From: Sutterella sp.
Lineage (GTDB): Bacteria; Pseudomonadota; Gammaproteobacteria; Burkholderiales; Burkholderiaceae_F
Reading direction: 5' to 3'
Assembly (NCBI GenBank): GCA_020025955.1
Contig: JAHHRF010000003.1
Coordinates: forward strand, 13,559 to 77,558
Length of the DNA stretch: 64,000 nt
Shown here: piece after piece, positions 25,526 through 34,623 of the stretch
How the letters are laid out: every line of letters starts with the position of its first letter
Position numbering within the stretch: position 1 is the stretch's first letter
Program-made: the position numbers and the translations under genes
Notes under the pieces: generated by a model
What the model was told of the DNA's origin: nothing
Database searches by the model: none
Seen by the model: the letters and a program-made list of their open reading frames with translations, nothing else

Positions 25526-26296
25526 ATGACCGTTTTATTAATTGACCTTGGCAATACCGCCCTGAAGTGGTCGGTATTGGAAGAACCAGATAATCCGCAC
25601 ACGATCGTGCATCGCGGAGCGGAGAATTTTCGAGAAGAACTCTGTAATACGTGGTTGGATTTAAAGCCGCGCTACATCTTCGGTTGTACCGTGGCGGCCC
25701 CCAGTATTGCGTTCATGCTCACGACGTTCTTTCACGAACATCACTTTCACTGGCGATGGGCGGGCCCCGAGTCCCAATTTCAGGGACCGGACTATACGGT
25801 CAAGAATGGTTATGCCAATTTCCGTCAATTAGGGGCGGACCGTTGGTATGCGGCCGTCGGGGCAGCGAGCCTCGGTGAAGAGTCTTCAATGGTCGTGGTG
25901 CACACGGGCACCGCCACCACGGTGGACTCCGTGTGCTTTGATCCCGAGACCCGTACGTACCTTTATCGTGGTGGGCGGATTGCGCCTGGCCCCACGATGA
26001 TGATTAATGCCTTGAAGCGTGAGTTGCCGTCGTTGCCGACCGAGTTGGGAACGTATCAAGACTTCCCGCGCTCGACGGGGGAAGCCATTAAGACGGGGAT
26101 TATTGATAGCCAAGTGGGGATGATTTTGCGTGCACGTGATGCCATGCGTCATCACAACCTGGAGCCGCGCGTCTTCTTAGCCGGGGGCGCGGGTCGTTGG
26201 ATTGCCCCCTACTTACAAGAATCTATTCCGAACGTGGATCTGCGACACAACTTGGTGTTGCGCGGCCTCGCCGCTCACGTTCATGCGAACAAATAA
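25526..26296 (+). CDS. coaX: Type III pantothenate kinase
   Basis: CoaX phosphorylates pantothenate in the first step of coenzyme A synthesis. The 256 residues show the three ATPase-fold motifs: LLIDLGNTALKWSV at the N-terminus, LGADRWYAAVGA near residue 105, and VVHTGTATTVDSV near 125. AGGAGRW follows towards the C-terminus. It lies between birA and a SPOR-domain gene, a common order in betaproteobacteria. Confidence 0.94.
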   Translation: MTVLLIDLGNTALKWSVLEEPDNPHTIVHRGAENFREELCNTWLDLKPRYIFGCTVAAPSIAFMLTTFFHEHHFHWRWAGPESQFQGPDYTVKNGYANFRQLGADRWYAAVGAASLGEESSMVVVHTGTATTVDSVCFDPETRTYLYRGGRIAPGPTMMINALKRELPSLPTELGTYQDFPRSTGEAIKTGIIDSQVGMILRARDAMRHHNLEPRVFLAGGAGRWIAPYLQESIPNVDLRHNLVLRGLAAHVHANK

Positions 26297-26308
26297 GGAA
26301 AGGACAGG

Positions 26309-27073
26309 ATGCGTGCTATTGCGGTCTTAGCCACCCTTGGGGTTCTCGCCTTAGGCGGCTGGGGGTTTTATTCCACTCAGAAGGCTTCGGACTCCGTTAA
26401 CGCCCCCGTGCCCGCTTTGAGCGTCACGGTTAAGGGCTTAGCCTACACGGAACCCGAAAAGGTAGAGCGCGTGCAACCCGAAGCGCCTCAATTGGTTGAG
26501 GATACTGTTGCCGCCCCCGCTCAGCCCGCTGAAGCTGTCGCCCTGGAGCGTGATGTAGAGGTGGCGCCTGAGACGGAAACGTCAGATGAAGCCCCGCAAC
26601 CCACGCCGACGGAACCCTTAGTGTGCTACCAAATGGGTCCCATGAAGGAAAGCCATTTGCCGCAGTTAAATGCGGACCTGGAAAAGCATCACTTGGTAAG
26701 CAAAGTCTTTATTGAGCCCGTTGAAACCCCGAACGACTATCGTGTGTGCGTGGGCCCCTTTGCGACGAGTGACGATCAGGAGCGTGAGGTCAAACTCTTC
26801 CAAGAAAAGGGCTTAGCCTTAGCGCAGAGCTTCACCGATGAACAAGGTGAGCGCTATGTGTCGCTTCGCCATTTCTCGACGGAATGGGAAGCGCATGACT
26901 GGGCGTTACGCGCGGGGCAACGTTTGGGGCTGACGCGTTTAGCCATTAAAAAAGCGACCGTCGACACGACGCCGACGGTGCGCTTGTTGTTCCACAATTT
27001 AACCCCGGAGGAAGGGAAGGTTGTGGAATCCTTAGGGGATGCGATTAACGAAAACGTAGAAGTTTGTCGTTAA
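26309..27073 (+). CDS. SPOR-domain protein
   Basis: The 254 residues start with a single N-terminal membrane anchor (VLATLGVLALGGWGFYS), followed by a Pro/Glu-rich linker. A SPOR-like domain follows at about residues 107-180 (CYQMGPMKESHLPQLNADLE, then YRVCVGPFATSDDQ). SPOR domains bind denuded glycan at division sites. It follows coaX by 12 bases, as in related genomes. The last 70 residues do not resemble anything I can name. Its stop is one base from that of the convergent HIT gene, without a terminator. Confidence 0.75.
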   Translation: MRAIAVLATLGVLALGGWGFYSTQKASDSVNAPVPALSVTVKGLAYTEPEKVERVQPEAPQLVEDTVAAPAQPAEAVALERDVEVAPETETSDEAPQPTPTEPLVCYQMGPMKESHLPQLNADLEKHHLVSKVFIEPVETPNDYRVCVGPFATSDDQEREVKLFQEKGLALAQSFTDEQGERYVSLRHFSTEWEAHDWALRAGQRLGLTRLAIKKATVDTTPTVRLLFHNLTPEEGKVVESLGDAINENVEVCR

Positions 27074-27074
27074 T

Positions 27075-27491
27075 TTACGCGAACTTTGCTTTAAGTTCTT
27101 CGATCAAAGCCATCATCGCTTCACGGCGCTGGTGGCTTTTTTCTTGATCGACCGGGCGCTGTGCACGACCCCAAGGGGTCTCGGGGAAGAAGCTATCGTC
27201 CTTCCAACGCGCGGTGATGTGCCAGTGTAAGTGCGCCACGACGCACCCAAACTGCGCCCAGTTCACCTTGTCACACCGAAGGCGCTCACGCATAAGAGCT
27301 TCAATCGTTAAGAGGACCGTCATCAGCTCCTGGCGCTCTTCTTCTGTTAAGAGCGTCATTTCCGTGACGTGACGACGCGCCACGACACGAAGGAAGGCGG
27401 GGAAATTGTCGTCCCCCGCGTCAATGACGTAGAAGTGAGGGGTCGAAAAGCAGTGCTTCGGGTGATTCTCAGTACAGAGTTCGCAAGTCAT
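27075..27491 (-). CDS. HIT family protein
   Basis: The 138-residue protein belongs to the histidine-triad nucleotide-binding superfamily, hydrolases or transferases acting on nucleotide phosphates. The triad is AHLHWHITAR, with His87, His89 and His91. The N-terminus has a CxxC pair (CELC, 3-6) and a further Cys and His that could hold zinc, as in some HIT proteins. It is followed on the same strand by neither partner nor terminator, and precedes nothing diagnostic. The substrate is unknown. Confidence 0.88.
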   Translation of the reverse strand: MTCELCTENHPKHCFSTPHFYVIDAGDDNFPAFLRVVARRHVTEMTLLTEEERQELMTVLLTIEALMRERLRCDKVNWAQFGCVVAHLHWHITARWKDDSFFPETPWGRAQRPVDQEKSHQRREAMMALIEELKAKFA

Positions 27492-27495
27492 CGGT

Positions 27496-27708
27496 TTAGT
27501 CCACTAAATGAATTTGCCCTTCTTCGTCGACGATATCGTAGTCCCACTTTTTGCGACCCGACATGTCTTCGAGCCAAGCGCTCTCCGGAATATCGAGCTC
27601 CTCGAGCATGGCATTGATATAGCGTTCGGCCTCAAAACGGGTGGCAAAGTTATCCCACTCGCCATTGGCCCACTGAACGATAACTTGGGTGACACAATCG
27701 CGTCGCAT
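27496..27708 (-). CDS. Small protein of unknown function (70 aa)
   Basis: I do not recognise this 70-residue acidic protein. It begins MRRDCVTQVIVQWANGEWD and is rich in Trp, Asp and Glu, with no membrane helix or signal peptide. It lies 9 bases after the M20 peptidase gene and 4 bases before the HIT gene on the same strand, which supports a real gene translated from that operon. An alternative overlapping frame is less like its neighbours in codon use. Confidence 0.6.
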   Translation of the reverse strand: MRRDCVTQVIVQWANGEWDNFATRFEAERYINAMLEELDIPESAWLEDMSGRKKWDYDIVDEEGQIHLVD

Positions 27709-27717
27709 AGGGGGTCC

Positions 27718-29094
27718 TTAGATCTTCGTTAACAAATCGGCAAAGAAGGCCGTGAGTTTCACGTTATAGGGTAAGTTCAGGTGCTCAAACGGCGCATGCG
27801 CGTTGGCGCCCGGCCCCATGGAACCCGTATTGATAAAGGGTGCCTTGGGGAAGGTCAATTGGAAGTTACGTAACGTCCCAATCGACGCCCCGCAGAAGAT
27901 GTGGCCGGGCTCCGCGTTAAAGAACGCTTGAGCCGATTCCGTTACCGCACGCTGGAACGCGGGCTCAAAGGCGGGCGCCATAAAGCCAGGGGAATATTCC
28001 ACGTCCGTGATGGTCACTTCGGCGTCATAGGGGACGTTTGTCGTTAAGACCGTCTTTAATTCTTCAAAGGCAGCTTCCGGGTTAGCGCCCGGCGACACAC
28101 GGCACGAGAGACGTAACGACTTTTCGGCGTGAATCAAGGCGCCCGCTTTCTTCGGGTGCGGCAAGTCCGCGCCCACCACCGTTAAGGTGGGGTACCAGGT
28201 GTTGGTGAGCAAGGTAGAGAGCGCGCCGTCGCCCATCGCCTGGGTGCTCCCCGCCCACTGGTAGCCCGCACGGGCGTTGTAGGTGGGCAGTAACGACTTC
28301 ATTGCTTCGATTGTCTTTTCGTCGGGCTCGGTCTTGAAGCTCTCTAAGCGCACCGCCCCCGTTTCCGGGTCTTCTACGCGGTTTAAGAGCTGGCGCAAGA
28401 TGCGGAAGCTGTCCGGCACCAGGCCGCTCGCCATCCCCGAGTGCACGGGGTGCGCTAAGACCTTAACCGTGACCGTGCAATTTAAGGTGCCACGCAACGA
28501 CTGCGTGAGCCACAGACGATCGTAGTCCTGAGCGCCCAAGTCAATGATGGCCATAAAGGCAGGGGACCCCACACGCGGGGCAATCTGGTTTAAGTAGGTG
28601 GCTAAACCGGCCGACCCCGACTCTTCATTGGTTTCAAAAAGCCCGGTGGCACGCGGACGAGGCAGTTTGGCGTCATCCAACGTCTTTAAGGCGGTTAACG
28701 CCGTAAAGAAGCTGTAGCCGTCGTCAACGGACCCACGCCCATAGAGCATCCCGTCTTTAATGATGGGGTTAAAGGGCTCCCAGCCGTCCACCAAGGTTTC
28801 AGGCTGCTTATCAAAATGCCCATAGAAAAAGGCGGGGTTATGCTCATCGGTGCGCGTCCCTGGGATGTCCACGAAGAGGGCGGGCGGGGCCTTCTCGTCC
28901 GTCAAAATCTCAAACGTCCCGTCGGGGAAGTGCTTCTCCCCCCAGGCTTTGGCGTTTTCTAAGGCTTTTAAGAGAAAGCCGTGTTCACGCCAGTCGGGAT
29001 CAAACGCCGTGGAAAGCGACGGTAAACGAATAAAGTCTTTCAGACCTTCTAAGGCATCCCCTTCCCAATGAGAACGGGCTAAATCAATCAACAT
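27718..29094 (-). CDS. M20 family metallopeptidase (dipeptidase-like)
   Basis: The 458 residues fit the M20 zinc peptidase family. Metal and catalytic residues are visible in FFYGHFDKQPE (His93), GRGSVDDG (Asp124) and ETNEESGS (Glu157-Glu158), the usual order in the carboxypeptidase/dipeptidase branch. A dimerisation domain insert follows (about 200-320), then a second catalytic part. No signal peptide is seen, so it should be cytoplasmic and act on peptides. The specificity cannot be read from the sequence. Confidence 0.88.
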   Translation of the reverse strand: MLIDLARSHWEGDALEGLKDFIRLPSLSTAFDPDWREHGFLLKALENAKAWGEKHFPDGTFEILTDEKAPPALFVDIPGTRTDEHNPAFFYGHFDKQPETLVDGWEPFNPIIKDGMLYGRGSVDDGYSFFTALTALKTLDDAKLPRPRATGLFETNEESGSAGLATYLNQIAPRVGSPAFMAIIDLGAQDYDRLWLTQSLRGTLNCTVTVKVLAHPVHSGMASGLVPDSFRILRQLLNRVEDPETGAVRLESFKTEPDEKTIEAMKSLLPTYNARAGYQWAGSTQAMGDGALSTLLTNTWYPTLTVVGADLPHPKKAGALIHAEKSLRLSCRVSPGANPEAAFEELKTVLTTNVPYDAEVTITDVEYSPGFMAPAFEPAFQRAVTESAQAFFNAEPGHIFCGASIGTLRNFQLTFPKAPFINTGSMGPGANAHAPFEHLNLPYNVKLTAFFADLLTKI

Positions 29095-29121
29095 AACAAC
29101 GATCCTTTTTCGATTCTGGAG

Positions 29122-30141
29122 TTAAAGGCGCGTAATAAAGGCCTGAATCCCCAGCAATACATTCAACGGTTTCACTAACGCGCGCGCGGCCTCTGGGGTC
29201 GTGGTCTTGTCGGTCACGATCTTAAAGACCCCTTGGCGCTCTATTAAGCGTACGCCTAATTTCACATCTTGGCTGGCAAGTACGGCTTGCGTGTGCGCTA
29301 AAAAGTCCGCAGCACGCTCGCGATCCGTAAAGGCGCCGAGCTGCACGCTGTAGGGACCCGAGGGCAAGGCCACGTTAAAGGGCGAGCTCACGGGGGTGGG
29401 CGTCACGGCGACGATTTCGTTATCTAAGACGGGGGCTTGAGGCTGAACCGTCACGGGGGCGACGGGCACCGTGCCCACCGGCACTTGCTCTGGAATATTT
29501 TCAGCCACCACAGGCGTTTCGATCACGTAGGCCTTTAACGGAATCGCTTCGGGCGCGGTTAGGGGCTGGGGCTCGGCCACCGGCTCACGACGGTCCGACT
29601 TTTCACGTAACGCACGAATGTCAGCGAAGGTGAGGCGTTTCACTTCCACACGTGCCGTGCCCTTGTCGGCGTAGCCTAACTGGCGCGCGGCTTCGTAGGA
29701 AAGGTCAATTAAGCGACCATGCAAAAAGGGACCGCGGTCGTTAACGCGCACGATCACTTTTTTGCCGTTATCCAAGTTCGTCACTTCCGCGTAACTGGGA
29801 AGGGGCATCGTCGGGTGAGCGGCCGTGAGTTCATGCATGTCGTAGCGCTCACCCGTAGCGGTCTTCTTGTTGTGGAACTGTTTCCCGTACCAGCTCGCGG
29901 TCCCGCGCTTCTGGTAAGGCAAGTCGCCATTTAAGGGCACATAGCGCTTCCCTAAGACCGTGTAGGGACGAAGGGTCGCGGTGCGAAACGGTTCAATCTT
30001 CGGGATTTGGGTGGCTGCCTGCCCCTTACGTGCCAGGGTAGGTGGTCCATCGTTTTGGTAGAAGTGACCGGTTTTAACCGAGGAGCACCCCGCTAAGAGT
30101 GTGCTCAGTGCGAGCCCTAAGGCTAAGAGACCTTTTTTCAT
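29122..30141 (-). CDS. rlpA: Septal ring lytic transglycosylase / lipoprotein RlpA
   Basis: RlpA is an outer-membrane lipoprotein; in some species it cleaves denuded glycan strands. The 339 residues begin with a signal peptide and lipobox LLAGCSS (Cys19). A double-psi beta-barrel domain follows (GTASWYGKQFHNKKTATGE, then VIVRVNDRGPF with the conserved Asp). The protein ends in a C-terminal SPOR domain (SGPYSVQLGAFTDRERAADF). The start overlaps the rodA stop by 4 bases, placing it at the end of the mre-mrd-rod operon. Confidence 0.93.
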   Translation of the reverse strand: MKKGLLALGLALSTLLAGCSSVKTGHFYQNDGPPTLARKGQAATQIPKIEPFRTATLRPYTVLGKRYVPLNGDLPYQKRGTASWYGKQFHNKKTATGERYDMHELTAAHPTMPLPSYAEVTNLDNGKKVIVRVNDRGPFLHGRLIDLSYEAARQLGYADKGTARVEVKRLTFADIRALREKSDRREPVAEPQPLTAPEAIPLKAYVIETPVVAENIPEQVPVGTVPVAPVTVQPQAPVLDNEIVAVTPTPVSSPFNVALPSGPYSVQLGAFTDRERAADFLAHTQAVLASQDVKLGVRLIERQGVFKIVTDKTTTPEAARALVKPLNVLLGIQAFITRL

Positions 30142-31256
30142 AGTGAACTCTGTAAAAATTTCTGGCGAGATTCCGCCGAAATGGAAAGGAGCATCCCGGT
30201 GCCCATCCCCAGAATCAGGAGCGCTGTCCCCCCGTAACTCATAAAGGGCAAGGGTACGCCCACCACGGGGAGAATGCCACTGACCATCCCCATGTTGACG
30301 AAGCTGTAGGCAAAGAAAATCACCCCAATGGAGCCCGCCAACAGGCGCGAGAAACGCGTGGGGGCCATGGCAGCAATGTAGAAACTGCGTCCAATCAAAA
30401 GCGCATAGAGCGAAATTAAAACGAGGTTCCCCACAAAGCCAAATTCTTCCGAGAAAACCGCAAATAAGAAGTCACTCGTCTTTTCAGGAATAAAGTCTAA
30501 GTGCGCTTGGGTGCCTTCTGTCCAGCCCTTCCCCGTAAAGCCCCCAGAGCCAATGGCAATCAAGGCTTGAAGGATATGAAAGCCCTTCCCTAAGGGGTCA
30601 GACGTGGGGTCGAGAAGCGTTAAGACGCGCTGGCGCTGGTAGTCGTGAAGGAGTGTCCAGATAACGGGAAGCGCCGCTACCCCAGAGATAATCCCCGCGA
30701 TAATCACGCGACGATCAAGTCCCGCGAAGAAAATCACCCCAAAGCCCGCGGCGGCCACCATTAAGGAGGTGCCCAGGTCAGGCTGCTTCATGATGAGCGC
30801 CATGGGAATGGCCAAAATAAAGAAGGCCAAAACATGGTCCCACCCCGTGACGTCTTCCCGCTTTTGGTAGAACCACGCGAGCATTAAGGGGGTGGCGAGC
30901 TTTAAAATTTCCGAGGGCTGAATGCGAACCCCCACCTCTAACCAACGGGTGGCGCCTTTGACGGTAATCCCAAAAAGAAGGGTGGCCACGAGTAACGAGC
31001 ACCCCAGCAGAAAGAGGGGCACCGCAATCGTTTTATAGACGCGCACGGGAATCATGGTCACAAAGAGCATGGCGCCGGCGGCCACAATCACGTTTCGCAC
31101 CTGATCGTGAATACGCCACGGGATTTGCATCCCCGCGGAAAAGAGCGCAATGAGCCCAATCGTGGAAATGGCCACGACCGTCATAAAAAGGAGCCAGTCC
31201 ATGCGCACAAGGCGGGTCACGACGTGGCGAACAAAAAAGCCAAAAAAGTGACGCAT
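30138..31256 (-). CDS. rodA: Peptidoglycan glycosyltransferase RodA
   Basis: RodA is the SEDS glycan polymerase of the elongasome, working with PBP2. The 372-residue protein has about ten membrane helices. It carries the SEDS signature region (PDLGTSLMVAAAGFGVIFFAG near residue 160) and the C-terminal GVPLPFMSYGGTALL motif. It starts 2 bases after the mrdA stop and overlaps rlpA. Confidence 0.95.
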   Translation of the reverse strand: MRHFFGFFVRHVVTRLVRMDWLLFMTVVAISTIGLIALFSAGMQIPWRIHDQVRNVIVAAGAMLFVTMIPVRVYKTIAVPLFLLGCSLLVATLLFGITVKGATRWLEVGVRIQPSEILKLATPLMLAWFYQKREDVTGWDHVLAFFILAIPMALIMKQPDLGTSLMVAAAGFGVIFFAGLDRRVIIAGIISGVAALPVIWTLLHDYQRQRVLTLLDPTSDPLGKGFHILQALIAIGSGGFTGKGWTEGTQAHLDFIPEKTSDFLFAVFSEEFGFVGNLVLISLYALLIGRSFYIAAMAPTRFSRLLAGSIGVIFFAYSFVNMGMVSGILPVVGVPLPFMSYGGTALLILGMGTGMLLSISAESRQKFLQSSL

Positions 31257-31258
31257 GA

Positions 31259-33163
31259 TTAATGTCCTTTACCGTGCGATAAGCGGGCGGCGGGGGAGCC
31301 AGGAGACGGCTCCAATCCCAAACTATTTTTCCCCGTTAACCAGTAGTCCATCACGGTGCGTGCCACGGGGGCGGCGGTCGCGGCCCCAAAGCCCCCGTTT
31401 TCCACGAGTACCGTCACGGCAATCTCGGGGTTCTTTACGGGGGCAAAGGCGATAAAGAGGGCATGGTCCTGATAGCGACGGTCCTTGGGATTTTTCCCCT
31501 TCATGTCGTCATCTTGACTGATGGCCACCACCTGCGCGGTCCCCGTTTTCCCAGCGACGGGATAGGGAGAATTCTGAAAGACGCGTTTAGCAGTCCCCAA
31601 GGTCGTCACCTGATGCATCCCCTCAATAACCGCATTGAGGTGCGCACGCTTCAAGGGAATCGTATGGCTTGGTTTCACAAAGCGCTTTTCTTCCGATCCC
31701 GTAATGGGTTCCGTGATCTTGGTGACCAAGTGCGGGGTCATAACGACACCGCGATTCGCAATCGTCGCGGTGGCGTGGGCGAGCTGCAAAAGCGTAAAGG
31801 CGTTATACCCTTGCCCAATCCCGATGGAGGGCGTATCCCCCATGTACCAGGGCTGCTTGAAGCGCTTTTCCTTCCATTCGCGCGAGGGCAAAATCCCCGT
31901 TTGTTCCCCCACTAAGTCAATGCCCGTCTTCTGACCAAAGCCCCAGGGCTTCATGAAGGCGTGGATGGCATCGATCCCTAATTCGGTGGCGAGCCAGTAG
32001 TAGTAAACGTCCGAACTAATGGCAATGGAGCGCTTCAAGGATAACGGCCCCTTTACCGTACGGGCCATGTCGCGGAATTTATGTTTCCCCAGCGTAAAGA
32101 CCCCGGTGTCGTTGATGACCTTGTCAACCGTCGTCACCCCCGCATCCAAACCCGCTAACGCCATAAAGGGTTTAAAGGTGGAGCCAATCGGATAGAGCCC
32201 ACGCATGGCGCGGTTTAAAAGGGGCTTTTTCGACGAGGTGTTGAGTTCATTCCAGCTCTCTGGGTCAATGCCCCCCGGGAAGAGATTGGGGTCATAGGTG
32301 GGCATGGACACGAACGCCAAAATTTCCCCCGTTTTCGGGGCAATGGCAATCACCACACCGCGGTGCGTGCCCAACGCTTCTTCTGCGACTTTTTGCAGAT
32401 TCATGTCGATGGATACCGTGAGGTTTTTACCGGGCTTTGCGGGTTCCAGCGCCAAGGTGCGCACGGCGTGGCCCCCAGCGGTGACCTCAAAGGTTTCGTG
32501 ACCAGGCGTCCCATGGAGTTCACGCTCGTAGGCGCGTTCTAACCCCACTTTCCCAATTTCACGCTCCCCTTCGTAGTCGGCGAGTTGGTTTTCGGCCTTT
32601 AAGCGCTCTTGGTCGCGTTGCGAGAGCGAGCCGATGTAGCCCAAGAAGTGTGCGCCCGAGGCCCCAAAGGGGTAGACGCGATGCTCACGCTGGGCGATCT
32701 GCACGCCTGGGAATCGCCACTGCTGGGCGATAAAGGTGGCGACCTGCTCATCGGTGAGGTCTTGCTTAATGGGAATGGAATCTAAGCGATGCAAGTCTTC
32801 GCGCAGACGGCGAAAACGACGGCGATCCCCTTTGGTAATCGGGATGATCTCACTTAACTCATCAATCGTTTGATTGAGGTTTTTGACCTGATCGGGAATG
32901 ATTTCCAAGGAGTAGCTCATCACGTTTTTCGCGATGATGCGCCCCGCGCGGTCTTGAATCGTGCCGCGCGGCCCTTGGGTGGTAATCGTCATGGTGCGAT
33001 TCTTCTCCGCGCGCTCCTCGTACGTGTTGCGACTGATGATCTGCAACCACGCCAGGCGCCCTAAGAGCACCAGAAAGAGTACGAGCACGACCCCAAATGC
33101 GAAGAGTAAACGCAGTCGGAAGGGACGAACCTCGCGGGCTTGTTCTTTGAAATCAAATCCCAT
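31259..33163 (-). CDS. mrdA: Penicillin-binding protein 2
   Basis: PBP2 is the transpeptidase of lateral wall synthesis. The 634 residues have an N-terminal membrane anchor, a pedestal domain, and a transpeptidase domain. That domain has the SxxK motif in YPIGSTFKPFMAL, a second Ser motif SSDVYYYW and the KTG motif in VAGKTGTAQVV. All catalytic motifs are intact, unlike in the PBP5-like protein at 23.6-24.6 kb. It lies between mreD and rodA. Confidence 0.95.
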   Translation of the reverse strand: MGFDFKEQAREVRPFRLRLLFAFGVVLVLFLVLLGRLAWLQIISRNTYEERAEKNRTMTITTQGPRGTIQDRAGRIIAKNVMSYSLEIIPDQVKNLNQTIDELSEIIPITKGDRRRFRRLREDLHRLDSIPIKQDLTDEQVATFIAQQWRFPGVQIAQREHRVYPFGASGAHFLGYIGSLSQRDQERLKAENQLADYEGEREIGKVGLERAYERELHGTPGHETFEVTAGGHAVRTLALEPAKPGKNLTVSIDMNLQKVAEEALGTHRGVVIAIAPKTGEILAFVSMPTYDPNLFPGGIDPESWNELNTSSKKPLLNRAMRGLYPIGSTFKPFMALAGLDAGVTTVDKVINDTGVFTLGKHKFRDMARTVKGPLSLKRSIAISSDVYYYWLATELGIDAIHAFMKPWGFGQKTGIDLVGEQTGILPSREWKEKRFKQPWYMGDTPSIGIGQGYNAFTLLQLAHATATIANRGVVMTPHLVTKITEPITGSEEKRFVKPSHTIPLKRAHLNAVIEGMHQVTTLGTAKRVFQNSPYPVAGKTGTAQVVAISQDDDMKGKNPKDRRYQDHALFIAFAPVKNPEIAVTVLVENGGFGAATAAPVARTVMDYWLTGKNSLGLEPSPGSPAARLSHGKGH

Positions 33164-33181
33164 GGCAGGCCCTTACTTCGA

Positions 33182-33715
33182 TTAGTCTTCGGGCTTGCGA
33201 CGGCGTTGTGGGCTCGAGAGCGCCCACATCACCAACGGCCACATTAAGGCCCCGGTGAAGCTTTGCGAAAACCACGAAATCCCAGGCCAGAGTCCATCAA
33301 ACCAGAGACGAATCAAGAGGACGATTAACTGCGAGATGAGCAGAATCGGGAGGATGTGTAAGGCTTGACCGCCCGCCCCAAACCACGTCACACGACGGTG
33401 CATCATGAGAGCCAGGTACGTAAGCGTCACGTAGGCGAGCGACTGCTGCCCCAAGACGCTCCCATTGTGCACGTCCATTAAGAGCCCGCAGACAAAGGCA
33501 ATCGTCATCCCCACCACACGCGGTTGATAAATCGCCCAGTACACCAAGGTGAGCGCCAACACGTCAGGCAACCACACTTGGTTAAAGAGCGAGAACATCA
33601 AATTGAGCCCATAGCTGAAAAACAGCGTCGCAAAGATCCACACCGGATGGGCCGGTGGGGGCAGATGGCGGTGCTGATGTCCAGGCTCAGAGAGCGAGAT
33701 CGGTGAGCGATTCAT
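33182..33715 (-). CDS. mreD: Rod shape-determining protein MreD
   Basis: MreD is an inner-membrane part of the Mre elongation complex. The 177 residues form about five hydrophobic helices, with the family-like segment VWLPDVLALTLVYWAIYQPRVVGM and then FVCGLLMDVHNGSVLGQ. It is encoded 3 bases after mreC and 18 bases before mrdA. Sequence conservation is low in this family, so position supports the call. Confidence 0.9.
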   Translation of the reverse strand: MNRSPISLSEPGHQHRHLPPPAHPVWIFATLFFSYGLNLMFSLFNQVWLPDVLALTLVYWAIYQPRVVGMTIAFVCGLLMDVHNGSVLGQQSLAYVTLTYLALMMHRRVTWFGAGGQALHILPILLISQLIVLLIRLWFDGLWPGISWFSQSFTGALMWPLVMWALSSPQRRRKPED

Positions 33716-33718
33716 GGG

Positions 33719-34609
33719 TTAATGACGTCCCCGACGGCGGTTCGTCGTATCTTCGGTTTTCGTTAAAGCAGGATCCACGGTCGGCGGATTCAAAAGTATG
33801 GCCGCGAACTGGACGTTCGTTAAGTTGGCACTGGGTTTGACCGTGACGTTTTGATAGGTTTCACCAGGCGCGTGCGACGTAGCCGTGACGGTGCCCGCAG
33901 CGACCGCACGCGGAAAGAGGTGGTCTTTCCCCGAGGTCACGAGCGTGTCTCCCACCTGAATGTCATCTTCAGGAAGCACAAAGGAGAGGTCTAAGAGATC
34001 TTCCCCCGAGCCCGTGAGGACGTAGAGTTTGCCCGTGCGTTGGTTGACAACCGCTAAGCGCTGACGGTGGTCCGTCAACAAGGTGACTTCGGCTTGGTGG
34101 GCCACGGTGCGCGCGACTTGACCCAATACGCCCCCGGGAGCGAGGACAGCCATGCCGGGGCGCAATCCGTCTTTATCCCCCGCGTTAATCAAAATGCGGC
34201 GGGTGAAGCGATCGGGCATTTGTCCGATAACTTCGGCCGTGGCAATCTGGTTATTGACGGGTTCAACGGCGCCTAAGAGGGCACGCAGACGAGCGTTATC
34301 CTCTTGGATCGTGCGAAAACGCGCTAATTCCGTTAAAAGGTGCTCGTTTTCCGTCTTTAAGACGTCGTTTTCGGTTTTTAAGCGAACTTTACTGACGAAG
34401 TAGCCTTCGCTCGCTTTAATGGCTTGGAAGGGCCATTGGACGAATTGGTAGAGGGGCGTGGTGAAACTCACCGCCGTACTACGAAAGCTATCTAACGTAC
34501 GCAAGCGTCCGTCGACCAAAATCAGGACGACGGACACCAAAACGTAGACGATAAAGCGGATTCGGGCAGAAAGCCCTTGTCGAAACAAGGGCGGAGGACC
34601 GTATTCCAT
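33719..34609 (-). CDS. mreC: Rod shape-determining protein MreC
   Basis: MreC is a periplasmic scaffold of the elongasome that regulates PBP2. I start at the ATG at 34609 (MEYGPPPLFRQG), the family N-terminus, giving 296 residues. The longer frame runs to 34681 inside mreB. One membrane helix is followed by a coiled coil (VRLKTENDVLKTENEHLLTE) and the beta-rich MreC core. It starts 14 bases after the mreB stop. Confidence 0.94.
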   Translation of the reverse strand: MEYGPPPLFRQGLSARIRFIVYVLVSVVLILVDGRLRTLDSFRSTAVSFTTPLYQFVQWPFQAIKASEGYFVSKVRLKTENDVLKTENEHLLTELARFRTIQEDNARLRALLGAVEPVNNQIATAEVIGQMPDRFTRRILINAGDKDGLRPGMAVLAPGGVLGQVARTVAHQAEVTLLTDHRQRLAVVNQRTGKLYVLTGSGEDLLDLSFVLPEDDIQVGDTLVTSGKDHLFPRAVAAGTVTATSHAPGETYQNVTVKPSANLTNVQFAAILLNPPTVDPALTKTEDTTNRRRGRH

Positions 34610-34623
34610 AGGCGAAACAGGGA

